A stretch of 64,000 bases of DNA from contig CM073593.1 in assembly GCA_037074705.1 (NCBI GenBank), forward strand, positions 18,627,001 to 18,691,000, given 5' to 3'. Below the pieces are notes generated by a model, which saw only the letters and a program-made list of their open reading frames with translations, was not told where the DNA came from and did not search any database. Both the position numbers and the translations under genes were made by a program. The stretch's first letter is position 1; each line of letters begins with the position of its first letter. Source of the DNA: Zhengitettix transpicula (lineage: Eukaryota; Arthropoda; Insecta; Orthoptera; Tetrigidae). Below are positions 35,236 to 46,159 of the stretch, one piece after another.

Positions 35236-36129
35236 AAGACGATTTACTCAAGGAACCTTGATCCTATTGAATCATCAAATTTAGTGTTTGATATTAATCA
35301 TTCACATTATCCCAGGATTGTTCACACTCTGAATCCACGTCAATTCAGCCATAACCTAATTAACATTATAAAAAAAATAACACTCTTCGTGAAAAGCCCT
35401 TATAAAACACATCGTTCTAGTTCTAATTAGCAATCATAACCTAACTAGGCAATCACAGTATTATTCATTATTCCTTAAAGGTGAAGATGCTCAAAACGTT
35501 ACAAATATTGTAACTTATCCGTTATTAATGTAACTTGACAAATTAAGACTTCTCTTACGAAAATATTTCCTGCGATAAAAGTTAATTTTTTAAGGTGACA
35601 TCAGCCAATGCTAAAATTACCGCCTTTAGTACGTGGGGTAGGAGTCTTGGAATACTTTAATTGAATAGCCAGATTTTTTATTGCAGATTCAGATTATTCA
35701 CCCATAAAGTAAGTTAGTTTTATTATTCTGTTTGCTACAGATTGAGCGCTAAACGACGAAATCCGGTAGATTTCAGATTTTTATATTGAACCTCGTCAAG
35801 TTTCATTGAAGAATTATTTACGCTTCATTAACGTATACGACGCTTCATTAACCGAAAAACCAATGATTCTCTTGTGGAATGATCTTTAATATTTAAGTAT
35901 AAACTGAGTGACGAGGACCTCTGGCCCTATAACGGCAAAGGACACAGGTTCCTACATAAGAGAGAATATTTTGAGTGGTAAATGCCTTCATTTTGTATCT
36001 ATTATCCCTCCCAAAATATTGTAACTATTCAGTAACTATTGTAAAAATTCAGAAAGTGCTAAATTTTTAGATATATTCAGATTGGACCATATATAAGTTT
36101 TTTTATTAGAGTCGAGGTATTATCTTGGG
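35236..36129. other. Unassigned AT-rich interval
   Basis: Nothing recognised. It would be intron if the 35035-35235 exon is real. A short direct repeat ACGCTTCATTAACG lies at about 35820-35850. Confidence 0.3.
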
Positions 36130-36854
36130 TTTTTTTTAGGGCAACAGGCTACATGAGGGTGATCCACATTGGGCAACTCCCCTTTAATAGCATAGGAAGG
36201 GATTTGAAAGGGGGGATGCGGAAGGGTAGAGGAAGGTAGCCAAGGGTTAACTAGGCCCCCCGGGCTGTATTTTAAGGATCCTACCTGGCATTCGCCTAAA
36301 GAAATGCAGGGAAAACCCTAGAAGGTTCTGCCTGCGAGGGATTTTCTCTCGCAGACAGAACCTTTTAGGAGAGATACGAAGGGGCTACCTTTGGGTATGC
36401 CTTTTCCTCTCCGTTTTTGAACTAAGGTTCCCACAAGCCGAGGCACCTCGGCCTGTTCTGCGAGGTGTATGTTCCGGGGTCTAAGACCTTGGGCATACGG
36501 TAAGAGTTGTCCGCTATTCCCATTGGAATAGTCGGTCAGTTGCCTTCTAAATTGGTCGAGGCATGGAGGAGGGAATGCTGCGCCCCCACAGCAAACTCCT
36601 CTCCCGCTATCGGAAGGGGGGGGACAAATACCCAATGCCCGACCTACCTGATGCAGGTTTTTCTAGGGTTTTCCCTGCATTTCTTTAGGCGAATGCCAGG
36701 TAGGATCCTTAAAATATAGCCCGGGGGCCCTAGTTAACCCTTGGCTACCTTCCTCTACCCTTCCGCATCCCCCCTTTCAAATCCTTTCCTATGCTATTAA
36801 AGGGGAGTTGCCCAAAGTGGATTACCTTCATGTAGCCTGTTGCCCTAAAAAAAA
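36130..36854. repeat. Family A fold-back insertion (inverted 3' ends)
   Basis: The left arm 36130-36321 is the reverse complement of the right arm 36663-36854, about 192 bases each. Both end in an eight-base poly(T)/poly(A) facing outward. The right part, 36330-36854, is a near full-length plus-strand family A copy. The arms share variants rare in other copies (GCGAATGCCAGGTAGG, where most read GCCGGGTAGG), so they are copies of one another rather than independent insertions. A frame across the right half (36507-36719) is repeat sequence. Confidence 0.8.
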
Positions 36855-38148
36855 GATTTGACTGAGGGAATCGTTTATATATTTTAATAGAGTTATTTGT
36901 CGTGCAGAAAATTCTCATTTATCCTTTCTACTTTAGTTGTGTGTCTGAACGATATTTAACTTTAAATTTCTCCAAAAACTAATGAATTATTTTAAATCAC
37001 AAAGCTTGATATGTGATAAAAAAAATGGAACGTAATTTCCAAGTTATCTTGTTAGATATTTCAACGGGTTATTTTTTCAGATGGTTAGACTGGACTCTGA
37101 TCAGCTTCAGTTTTGTGGTTGTTTTCTGTTACTCGTACACGTCACCGGTGACAGGAGCCCACGGTCGGATTCCACCTGGACAGACGTTTTTAAGTTTCTG
37201 TGAAGTTTCGTTGATGTAAACAACTGACGTGCTTGTAGAGTGACAATCATGATTCCTATTAGACAGGAAGGCCCAAAATAACTTGAGATAGGATGTGTGT
37301 TTATTTACAGTTATTTCAAATAAACTATATTTATTTAATTGTCCCTTTGTATAATTATTTTATTAATATTTCAATTAAGTAGCGTTCTGCCTAGTTCTAA
37401 CAAGAAGTACGCTCTGACATTAACACAATCTCAACATTCAGAAACAAAGCTGTATAAGTGTAATGGCTAAATATATTATGTTGTTTTCAGCTGTGGTGGC
37501 ACACGTTCTGTCGCCAAAATATTGTAACATTACTTAATTGAAATATTAATAAATTTATTATAAGACAAGAAAGTGTACATATACCCTCTAAGGACCTTAA
37601 GGAGCTAAATAATTGTATGTTAGTAGATGTGTCGTACACGGTCATCAATATCGCCTAAAAGAAATAACAAAAATACTTCAGGAAGCGCTCCGGAAACTGA
37701 AGGTAATCTATTCTCTAGAATCACTGAACAAACCGTTTTTTCTAGTGCATTGAAAGATGTTTACTAAAATCTTCGTCTTCTTTCACTATTGCAAACTTAT
37801 ATTTACTTCAGCTTTTTTCTTAAACATTGCATTCATCTACTATCTATTTTCAGTTTTCTTCCCTGTGCCAGTCTTATTTCGGCGTTCCTCTAAATTAATA
37901 CATTCCATTTTTACCTCTCAGTGAAAGTAACAACAAAACACCGATGTTGCATAACTTCAAAGTTTTCTTAATAATTAAGTTGTCTAAACTGAATTTTTAA
38001 TTATAATGGAAGCATCGTACGTGCTCAGTAGGAACCTAGATTAGGTCTTAAGTAGTCGTAGTGATAAGAGGACGTAGTGTACCGAGTGTGCTGAGATAAC
38101 CTCTAGTGTCACGTGACTGTTGAACCTGTACGTAGCGAGCTTGATTGC
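36855..38148. other. Unassigned AT-rich interval
   Basis: No gene recognised. A 68-codon frame at 37013-37219 has no recognisable domain. Confidence 0.3.
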
Positions 38149-38348
38149 TTTTTTTTTTTTTTTTTTTTTAGGGCAACAGGCTACATGAGGGTGATCCACA
38201 TTGGGCAACTCCCCTTTAATAGCATAGGAAGGGATTTGAAAGGGGGGATGCGGAAGGGTAGTGGAAGGTAGCCAAGGGTTAACTAGGGCCCCCGGGCTAT
38301 GGTTTAAGGATCCTACCCGGCATTCGCCTAAAGAAATGCAGGGAAAAC
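38149..38348 (-). repeat. Family A, 5'-truncated copy with long poly(A)
   Basis: Only the 3' 180 bases plus an uninterrupted 21-base A tail (T on the plus strand). The long pure tail and near-consensus sequence suggest a recent insertion. The truncation lies within a few bases of the inner end of the left arm of the 36130 fold-back copy. Confidence 0.8.
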
Positions 38349-38719
38349 AGTTCTACATTGTACTTTAACGTTATATTTTTCGTTACACATGTGAGTATAT
38401 AATATGGTTGTAATATTTTACATTTTTAATTTTTGCTTGGTTAGGGTTCACATTAAGACATAAGAAAATTAATTATCCTGGAGACTACACATGATCACCT
38501 TATGTTTTATGGGTTCTAGGCCAGGTTATCATCTACCAATTTTTAAAAAAGTATGCAATGAAAGTGTGACTGTTTTCTTGATCAAGTAATTAGGTGACAG
38601 TTTTTACTGTATTTATCATTTAGGCCCATGACAGGCGACTCAGGCCACTTACTGACTTACACTCGATCGAGGCGACGCAGTTGCTGGAATTACCTTGGCT
38701 ACCATTGCCAATATTATAT

Positions 38720-39800
38720 ATACTGATGGGCCATATCATTATGGTCACTTGACGATTTTTAGCCAAATAGGCTATGATATCGCTCTGAACTAGCTAGAGG
38801 GCCAGACCGATGAGCAAAGGAAGGGAGGTTGTTAACCACGAAGGGCGAAGTGATTTGTTTCTGAAGATATTGACACACGACGCGTTTTAACAGTCTTTAC
38901 ACGTAAGACCCATCAGGTAAACTGGACAATCAACGGAACTACTCAATGTTGGGGCATAACGGAAAGTGATAAGGCTGCTAAAAGACAATAGAAGAGCAAA
39001 TTGGCAAAAAGAACTATGTAGGTCTTAATCAGATATCCCCTCAAATGACATTTGAACGTAGTGTTAGTCGTACACTGCTATGTATGAGAGTATGGATGCG
39101 TAAGGCTTGATCAAGCACCTTTGCTGTCTGCATTTAGCATGGGAGTAAAGCCATCACTTCGCACAGAACCACGAGTAGTGGTCCAATTTATCCCGTTAGC
39201 AGCAGATTAACAGAGAGAAAATTTGCGGAAACAACACGAAAGCATGCTTTCATTGATTAATTTAACTCTTCTCGTTTGCGGAGTCACAGTTATGGATTTG
39301 GGTATGTTCTCCTCGTACGACTTGGGTCCTTTATCTCGTGTGGAACCTGAATAATCTCTACATACCTAAGTTACGTTAATGATCAAGTCATGTTGATGGG
39401 ATATTCCAATGGAGACCGCTACTTTAACAACCCCGATTGACGTAGGAGTGGATGCGGTATGGACTTGCATGAAGATAATGCATAAACGGTAAAAATTAGT
39501 ATCTATTCCGACGTTATCGAAGTCTGTGAATTTAAATCTAACATTCAATATGTCTATTAAGTTGTAGTACAGCCACAAGACGAGGGTGAAAAAAAATTTC
39601 CACGAACAATATTAAACACATGGAGTAACTTCTACCAAAATCTGTAAACATGTTGCTTACGATCTAGAAACAAACACTGGATGCATAAAACGCGCTTAAT
39701 TATAAGGGACGGTGTAGAGGATATCGACAGTATTTATGACTCTCTCATATACTGGTTGTATTTTCGCCTCTCTTAAGGTACTGATAAATTAAACAAACCA
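38720..39800 (+). pseudogene. Tc1-like transposase fossil
   Basis: About 1.1 kb with many stops but recognisable pieces in order. MSKGREVVNHEGRSDLFL and WTINGTTQCWG with SDKAAKR (38810-38985) match the N-terminal helix-turn-helix region. ISPQMTFERSVSRTLLCMRV (about 39027-39085) corresponds to the second DNA-binding helix. GVTVMDLGMFSSYDLGPLSR (about 39281-39340) matches the Tc1 GSVMVWGCFS-type block after the first Asp. LHEDNA (about 39460) is the second catalytic-Asp motif. The Tc1 DD34E third residue region is lost. It is an inactive relic. Terminal repeats were not delimited. Confidence 0.7.
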
Positions 39801-39954
39801 GTCTTTTTAGACTTTTTTAAAATTAATGTGATTACTTAAGTAGATTTATTGGCTCGATTAAGGGCATTCAGTGAGTCATCATGACAGGTATGATGACATT
39901 AACATCCAGTTAGCATACGTAAGGTAGGCTTCAAAACGATAAATTTTCAAAAAA

Positions 39955-40073
39955 GTATCACTCTTTATGCCCGGTAAATCAAGAATTGACCAAGATATTA
40001 ATGTCGAATTAAATACATTTCCGGGATTGTATAAATAAATACCGGGAGGTAACGTCAGGCACCCAGCTAGGAT
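39955..40073 (-). repeat. Family R subfamily 2 head fragment
   Basis: Minus strand: CTAGCTGGGTGCCTGACGTT, then TATTTATTTATACAATC and AAATGTATTTAATTCGACAT. It is oriented head-to-head with the longer element starting at 40180, about 105 bases apart. Confidence 0.55.
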
Positions 40074-40179
40074 TATTTAAAAATGATTATATTCTGAAAT
40101 TAAATATTGACTTACACACATGAAATATATTATTTTTGTATTAAATTGTTTCTGACGTGTTGGCCGTTTTATTTATTGA

Positions 40180-40935
40180 CTAGCTAGGTGCCCGGCGTTG
40201 CTCGTGTACTTATTTATATAAACTCGAAAAAGTATTTAATTGATTACTTAAATATATTCCTTGAGTATTTCAGGATATAATCGTCACTCAGTCTTCATAC
40301 TTTACGAAATATTACATTGATGAAATTGTTAGCTAGACTCACAACTAATACAGCGCGAAAATTAACTTACATTTTCCCCAAGGATGGTAAAGTAATTCGT
40401 ATTCTTCTTTATTATCATACGATGGAATATTGCTGTATAAAATTATACTTTTTATTTAAAGAAAATATTTCTGCTTTATTTAATTCCTAATAAAGGAGAT
40501 ATTTCCTTTGTTCGTTGCGAAGTAACGTCTTTCTCTCGCGTGACGTCATTGACTCTTGGTGCGCAGTAATTTAATATTTAATGATCACGGTTTTTAATTA
40601 TAATTCTTTCCACATGTATACTTTATATTAAATAAAAATATTTTTGCTTTATTTCATTACGAAATACTATATTTTTATGATGCGTCAATGTTTTGCCAAT
40701 GACGTCACCGTCTCTTGGCGCGCAGTAATTTAACACTAATTCGTAACTTATTTCAATTATAATTATTTCCACGTTTATTCTACGGGTTTCTCACCCCCAC
40801 AGTACCGGTTCTCGATTTTGGCAGAATACGTATACAAATTTTTGTTGCATTCTGTCCACGCGATAAAATTTGTATAAAGAACAACGTAAATACATACATA
40901 CATACAAATATACACCCTTTTTTATTATATAGATA
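40180..40935 (+). mobile_element. Family R subfamily 2 element with two tandem body units
   Basis: The head is CTAGCTAGGTGCCCGGCGTT. Two body units of about 170 bases follow, each ending with a GACGTCA...CTCTTGG(T/C)GCGCAG segment and TAATTTAA (at about 40543 and 40705). The tail has CATACATACATAC and ends TTTTTATTATATAGATAG. The once-only head and tail and repeated body repeat the design of the 7171 array with a different body sequence. No coding frame is present, so it must depend on an autonomous partner. Confidence 0.6.
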
Positions 40936-42375
40936 GATTAATAATCGTAGCGTAACAAAAATGTTAAACAGTTGTATACGTAAATTATTTTGTAAAAATT
41001 AATTTTAATTCAAGAACACAAGAAATTCTTTCAATCGAACGCTATGAAGCGCTGTGAGGTTAAAAATGTCTTGACGTGATCAGGAATCGAATCTGATAAA
41101 TTTTCACAAAATATCCATTCTTCATTAGGCGGTGAATATTGTGGTGCAGTAAATGTGTGGTACTTGTTGCGGTCTATTTAAGGTATAGGGACCGGGGTTA
41201 GATCACTGGTTCCTGATTTGTCCATCACATGGCAAGGTCAATGCAAGATAAAAAAAATTCTGTTGAAGGATGAACAAAATGGATTAATAAAGAAGAATTA
41301 TTGGAGGTTCTCTCATTTACTGTCGTTTAAATAATTTTATTTTCATCGCTATTCCAGATCACTCCATTGACAAACTTAATGTGCGCGTGTGACATCACCT
41401 CTTCTCGTAATATAATCGACGTAGCATATTAGTTCTGGGGCTTGTGCTGACGTGTGTATCGATAGCGACCTCTCTGAGGTGAGCATGTGAAACACGAAGC
41501 GTTCGTCAGGGCCGGTATGACGACATAAGTCTGCCGCTATCTTATCGTATAGATGCTGTGAATGGCAGCCAGATAACGCCTTTAGTCGCCGGAGACTGGT
41601 CTCGCTGCGTCCTGCAAACTGCAACCACTTATTCAGGTGAGAAACATGTCACTAATTTGGTCGCATTTCGGTTCAACGCACAAGTATCAGTCAAATCGAC
41701 GCTTCAACGTAAACTGTCTGTAGAACAGTTTAGCTTATATTTATCGCTAAAATGGTTGGTATTTGTTGGAAGGACCAGAAAGCATCCAATGATTTTGGGA
41801 ATTCGGAAAACGCAGACAAACTGAAACCGTGTTATTAATTCAACTGAAGATCCCTACGTGGTTCCGATTGATAGACTGTATTAATGTCATGACTTTAAAC
41901 TAATCTAGAAGTGTCAGTTCCGCCCCTATCTATTATTCTAATTTAAACGGGATATTTTTACATCTCATGCGGAGTTAATTCTAAATCTAATGAATTTGTT
42001 TTAGTGTTACTAACTTAAGATATTATCAGTGAAGCCTGAAAATTGAATCAAGTTTGCACGAGTCGTTATCTGAAGTTAATAATGGTGTAAAAACCTCCGT
42101 CATCTCTTATCAATAGGAATGTTGCCGTGTGTTTACGTTCTTTAAATGACAAGACAGGCAGACCAAGAAATCGAATTTAAATAAGTATTAAATTTAAATA
42201 AGTATTAAATTCACACACACACGACTGCAGTTTACATGAAAGCATATAAAAAATGAAAAATTTACGTTTGTTTTGAAAATTAATAATGACGAAAATAACC
42301 AAATACAAACAAAAGAAGGCAGGATAGAAATACCATAACGTATCTGGAAGGCTTTTTCCTTTCTTCAGGTTCATC
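40936..42375. other. Unassigned interval
   Basis: AT-rich, with a less AT-rich block at 41370-41830 that is open for 82-88 codons on both strands without recognisable protein. Nothing else seen. Confidence 0.3.
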
Positions 42376-42500
42376 TGAATTGCGCAGTTGTGTTGTTCTA
42401 GGTTCTTTTGTATTTTTAGTTTTCTTAACATCCGAAGAAATGAACAAAGTTTCCAGAAACGTCGTGTGTAATTTATATCATTTTTTTGTCAGTATTTGGC
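42376..42500 (+). repeat. Orphan PLE 3' end
   Basis: GCAGTTGTGTTGTTCTAGGT, an insertion of about 20 bases, then TCCGAAGAAATGAACAAAGT and TTCCAGAAACGTCGTG. It is homologous to the 4521 and 50335 blocks. The core has a U-to-C change (CCGAAGA). Confidence 0.55.
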
Positions 42501-42699
42501 AATTTTTCTCAATATGAATTTATGTATAGTTTACCTAAGATTGAAAACATAACTGTTGTTACCTACTTAAAAATTTAGAAAAGATATCAAGAATAATCTT
42601 CAGTGTAGGAAAACAAACGTTATGAAATATTTATTGGTAGTCTTTCAATGTCAGTATGAAATAAATATGTACGTTCAAAAAATTCTTCACGAATACGAT

Positions 42700-43315
42700 A
42701 GAAACAGTGGTAAGGTTATAAACATAAAACAGTCATCCACATTAAAAATTCAAAATTATAACTCCATAAAAACTTAATCCGTTCATCATTTCTATAGCTC
42801 TTAGAGCTTGAACTTTCATTGATTTTTTTTCCGTTACTGAATTAAATAATTTGTAAACTGATCAATTTACACACAATATTCATTTTTAAGTCCTAAAATT
42901 AGTCTGTGAAGAATTATCCGTATGCACCTGACCAGGTTAGCTCATTGTTAAGAGCACCGCGTACTAAGCGCAGGTCATGGGTTTGATTACCGGTCCGGTC
43001 GAGATTTTTCTATTCTAAACAGTTAATTCAGTTCCATAGAAATTACAGCTTTAGCTTAGATGGAAATTATATTTTTTATTCTTTAGTTATAACCTTATTA
43101 CCCTAAACATTTCTTTGTCGCGACAGCTAAAGTATATTGTTAAAGCCAGCTATTACTACTTATTTTGTAATTTAAAAGATATTAAACAAATTCCGTTGAA
43201 AGAAAGTAATGCAAGTAAGCTTTAATGGCAATAATCCACATTAGCCTATAATATATATTGTAAACGTGTTTGGGCATGAATACAATTTTTATGATTAACA
43301 GTTCTACTACTTGCC
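42700..43315 (+). repeat. Repeat Y with central tRNA-like core
   Basis: Homologous throughout to the reverse copy at 55765-56462. Outer blocks are CAAAATTATAACTCCATAAA at about 42750 and TGTTTGGGCATGA at about 43270. In the middle, 42930-43003 resembles a tRNA gene. An A-box-like TTAGCTCATTGTTAAGAGCA is followed about 30 bases later by a B-box-like GGGTTTGATTACC. A SINE normally carries this core at its 5' end. Here about 230 bases precede it, so the element may be composite. Confidence 0.65.
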
Positions 43316-43325
43316 CTGAATTAAA

Positions 43326-44292
43326 TGTAATATTAATCAAAAGGATAGGGGTTAATGAAATGAATGATTAAACAAGAATTTACAAATAAAATATAATTTA
43401 TTTTCAAATTGTGACTTCAAGAATCAAAACAATTACAATTAAAATTTTAATATCTCAGAGTCTTTACTGGGTTTGATGATTAGGACACGATAAAAGTAGA
43501 ATTTGACTAATTAACGATTCAAAATATTATTTGCTTAAAATTAAAACAATAAGTCGATCAATGAAAAAAAACTGGAAGAAAGCGAACGAACGAACGAAAT
43601 CTGACTCTATCCTTTAATTAACGTTTACAATATTATCATAGTTTTGGTTTTTGTTACTTACATACTGTTCGGCAGGTACCAGCATTCTCTGTAGCTTCAG
43701 AAGTACACTATTGCAACATTTTACACTGATTCTAAATGTCGACTCACAGATTCTACACTATTTGAATCGTAATGCAATTTCTTGGCTCCCAGGAACTCGG
43801 ATGATCCTCCTAATTATCAGTTATCTGATGTCTGCTTGCCTCACAGGAATCTTACGAGTTGCTAATTTACTAGTCTTTTACTGATTTGGATTTAAACTGC
43901 AACGTATCTCAGTGAAGATTTGTTTTAAATGTTTATTCTCTCGTGACTGGTCCTAAATGTGGACTCTGCTATTCCGCTCCTTGCCTCTGACCGAAACGAA
44001 CTTTACTTTTAAATACTTTAGATCGTCTCGACTATGTTTCTGACACGACCACTTGCTGTCCTTTCTGGCTGCTGACTCAAAACTTCATCCGTCCACATCA
44101 ATCTTTCGGCACCAACTCACTATCCTAGTGCCTCTCGAGTTTGAGCGCGCATTTCCATTTCGGCATTTTCTCAAAGCAACAGAGCTCAGCGCTATTGTCG
44201 CTTTTTGTCGCTCAAAATACCGCTAACAATTTATTCGCTAACAATTTAATTTCTAATATAAACAATTAATGGCCTAATTAATTGGCATTACA
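43326..44292 (-). repeat. LTR-like repeat, family 1, reverse copy
   Basis: 967 bases from TGTAAT (43326) to ATTACA (44292) on the plus strand, so both ends carry the LTR inverted termini. Internal landmarks (on the minus strand AGTCAGATTTCGTTCG, the GATGATCCGAG block, GGCCATTAATTG) match 48775-49838 and 52007-53045. It has no extended PBS-like unit. A 77-codon plus-strand frame is incidental. It lies next to (TA)n at 44293-44316. With no second LTR or internal region it behaves as a solo LTR. Confidence 0.65.
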
Positions 44293-44316
44293 ATATATAT
44301 ATATATATATATATAT
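44293..44316. repeat. (TA)n microsatellite
   Basis: Twelve dinucleotides abutting the LTR start. Confidence 0.9.
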
Positions 44317-45334
44317 GAACACAGTCAAATCAGTAAAAAATTATTTAATAAAAACATAAAAATTAACACATGGTTCTCAATCTACATCTTCATCAGATTT
44401 ACAATGGAGTAAATAATTTACATACATTGTCAAATTCTTCTATATATGTTTATATAACATCAATATTTGACTAATATATGTAGAAGAAGTTGTCAATATA
44501 TGGAAATTATTGGCCTCATGAAGTCCTATATAGAGGACGCAACGTTGTTAATATTCATTAATATATTATTTCTATCTAATTTTGCTCTTTTAATACGTTT
44601 AAAATTTTGTAATGGTTTTTATAGGCTCAAAAAAATCGCGTTCCTTCACGACTTCGTGTTTTATTCGCAACGCTGTAAAATGTATTCGAAAAAACTCAAA
44701 AATTTGACCCCATGTTAAAAATCAAAGTTGTTGTATTGCACATTCAATTTCCATTATTACTGGGCATTGTTTTAACGTTACAGCTATATTTTACGACGCA
44801 GACCGCAGGCAGCGTCACCGTAAACTAACTTTATATACGACCTTTCGTGAAACGTAATTGAAACTGTACCAAACATCTGGTCCAGGGTTAACGCTGTTTC
44901 TGACTTCATAGAGCAGTTCGTTATTTACTCAGATTGAGTTATGGAAAACATTTCGGACTGCGAGTAAAGTGTGTCTTGAAAAGTGATAAGTGAAAATGAG
45001 TATATTGGTATTTACTAACAAATAATAAGGGAAAAACGTATAAAACGTATAAACAAAAAATTAGGGGGGTGGGGAATTGCAAGTTCTGCAGGCCTGTATT
45101 TGCGATACGGTACCGTTACGAATATAACCATTTCCATTCTATGCTGTGTCTAGTAAACGTTCAAAATTTCCAATAATTAAATAGCTTAATATATTTGTTA
45201 AATGCCCCTAATACATATGCTTTACGCAACGTACACAATAACGAGAGATCTCTTTGACAAAATTGGGATAATATAAGTAAAATTCTAGGGTGACGGGTTC
45301 CACGACACATTTCTAAATTACTACACACCATAAT
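44317..45334. other. Unassigned AT-rich interval
   Basis: On the minus strand near 44400-44370, TCTGATGAAGATGTAGATTG resembles a PLE-type 3' motif but lacks GAAAC. No gene recognised. Confidence 0.3.
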
Positions 45335-45990
45335 GATTCATCTAACAACACAACGTTTCGTTCACCAATCGGTGGGCCTATTCAAGTGCGTCCTTCATTA
45401 TTTTTCAAATCAACCAACCAGCCAAAAAAGGGCCATGATTTTTAATCTCTTTGACAGGGTCATACTTTTCACTCCTAAAATCTATACAACGTCACAAGCA
45501 TCCTATTATCAAATTATTACCCTCTAACTTTTATCAAAATGAATAATATCAACAATAGACTTAATAAATTATTATATTCCGCTACAACAATTCACCTGGA
45601 CCTCGATGCCCCTAGGATCAAAGTAGTATTTCTATATTACTATGGTCTACATAGGGATATAACAAAATTTCTGCGCCAATATAATATACTTATAAAACTT
45701 CCAATTCGCTGGCGTGGTAATTGTAAGGACCCCTTGATTCCCGAGGATGCTCATAATGTTTTGTACAAAATTCAAGGATTGCAATGCTCTGTTTATTGGT
45801 CAAACTAAAAGGGCTTTTACGGATGAGAATAAAGGATCACAGAGTGAATTATAAATTACCCACCGATAAGCACTCAATTATTTCAAGACAACCTTATTTA
45901 ATACAATCATAACTTCAACTAGACACATCCTTGACGTTGAAACTAACTATTGTTCCAGACTGATATCTGAAATGAATTAATAAGAACAAT
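45335..45990 (+). pseudogene. Second PLE, RT thumb and GIY-YIG remnant
   Basis: CVLHYFSNQPTSQKRAMIFN (about 45388-45445) matches the PLE thumb region seen in the 31285 element. ILLSNYYPLTFIKMNNINNR follows after a shift. The frame 45539-45808 leads into KDPLIPEDAHNVLYKIQ, the GIY strand. A one-base change of frame then gives FIGQTKRAF, and a further shift RMRIKDHRVNYKLPTDKHSI. NYCSRLISEMN at about 45945-45980 holds the catalytic Glu region. At least two shifts inactivate it. Sequence divergence from the 31285 copy suggests a different PLE subfamily. Confidence 0.8.
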
Positions 45991-46117
45991 TTTATTAATG
46001 TCTTAGAAAAATGTATTATCTTTTTCTCAAATGTATTATCTTTAATCATGTCTTTCTGTTGACTTTGGTTGGTTTAAATACATGGGGTAAGGGTTTCAAT
46101 ATCTTAATTTTGCTACA

Positions 46118-46150
46118 CTTGAAGAGGTCCACCAATTAAGTGGTGGAAAC
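46118..46150 (+). ncRNA. Hammerhead-like hairpin at the second PLE 3' end
   Basis: CTTGAAGAGGT, then CCACCA, loop ATTAAG, TGGTGG and AAAC. The 6-bp stem is perfect. Position and arrangement (TGAAGA, hairpin, GAAAC about 130 bases after the endonuclease remnant) mirror the other PLE ends. The first part has an extra T relative to CUGANGA, so catalysis is uncertain. Confidence 0.4.
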
Positions 46151-46159
46151 TTTGGACAT

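Noticed and set aside
42930..43003. True tRNA gene
   Set aside because: Embedded at the same place in two copies of a 600-bp repeat, with a degenerate B box.
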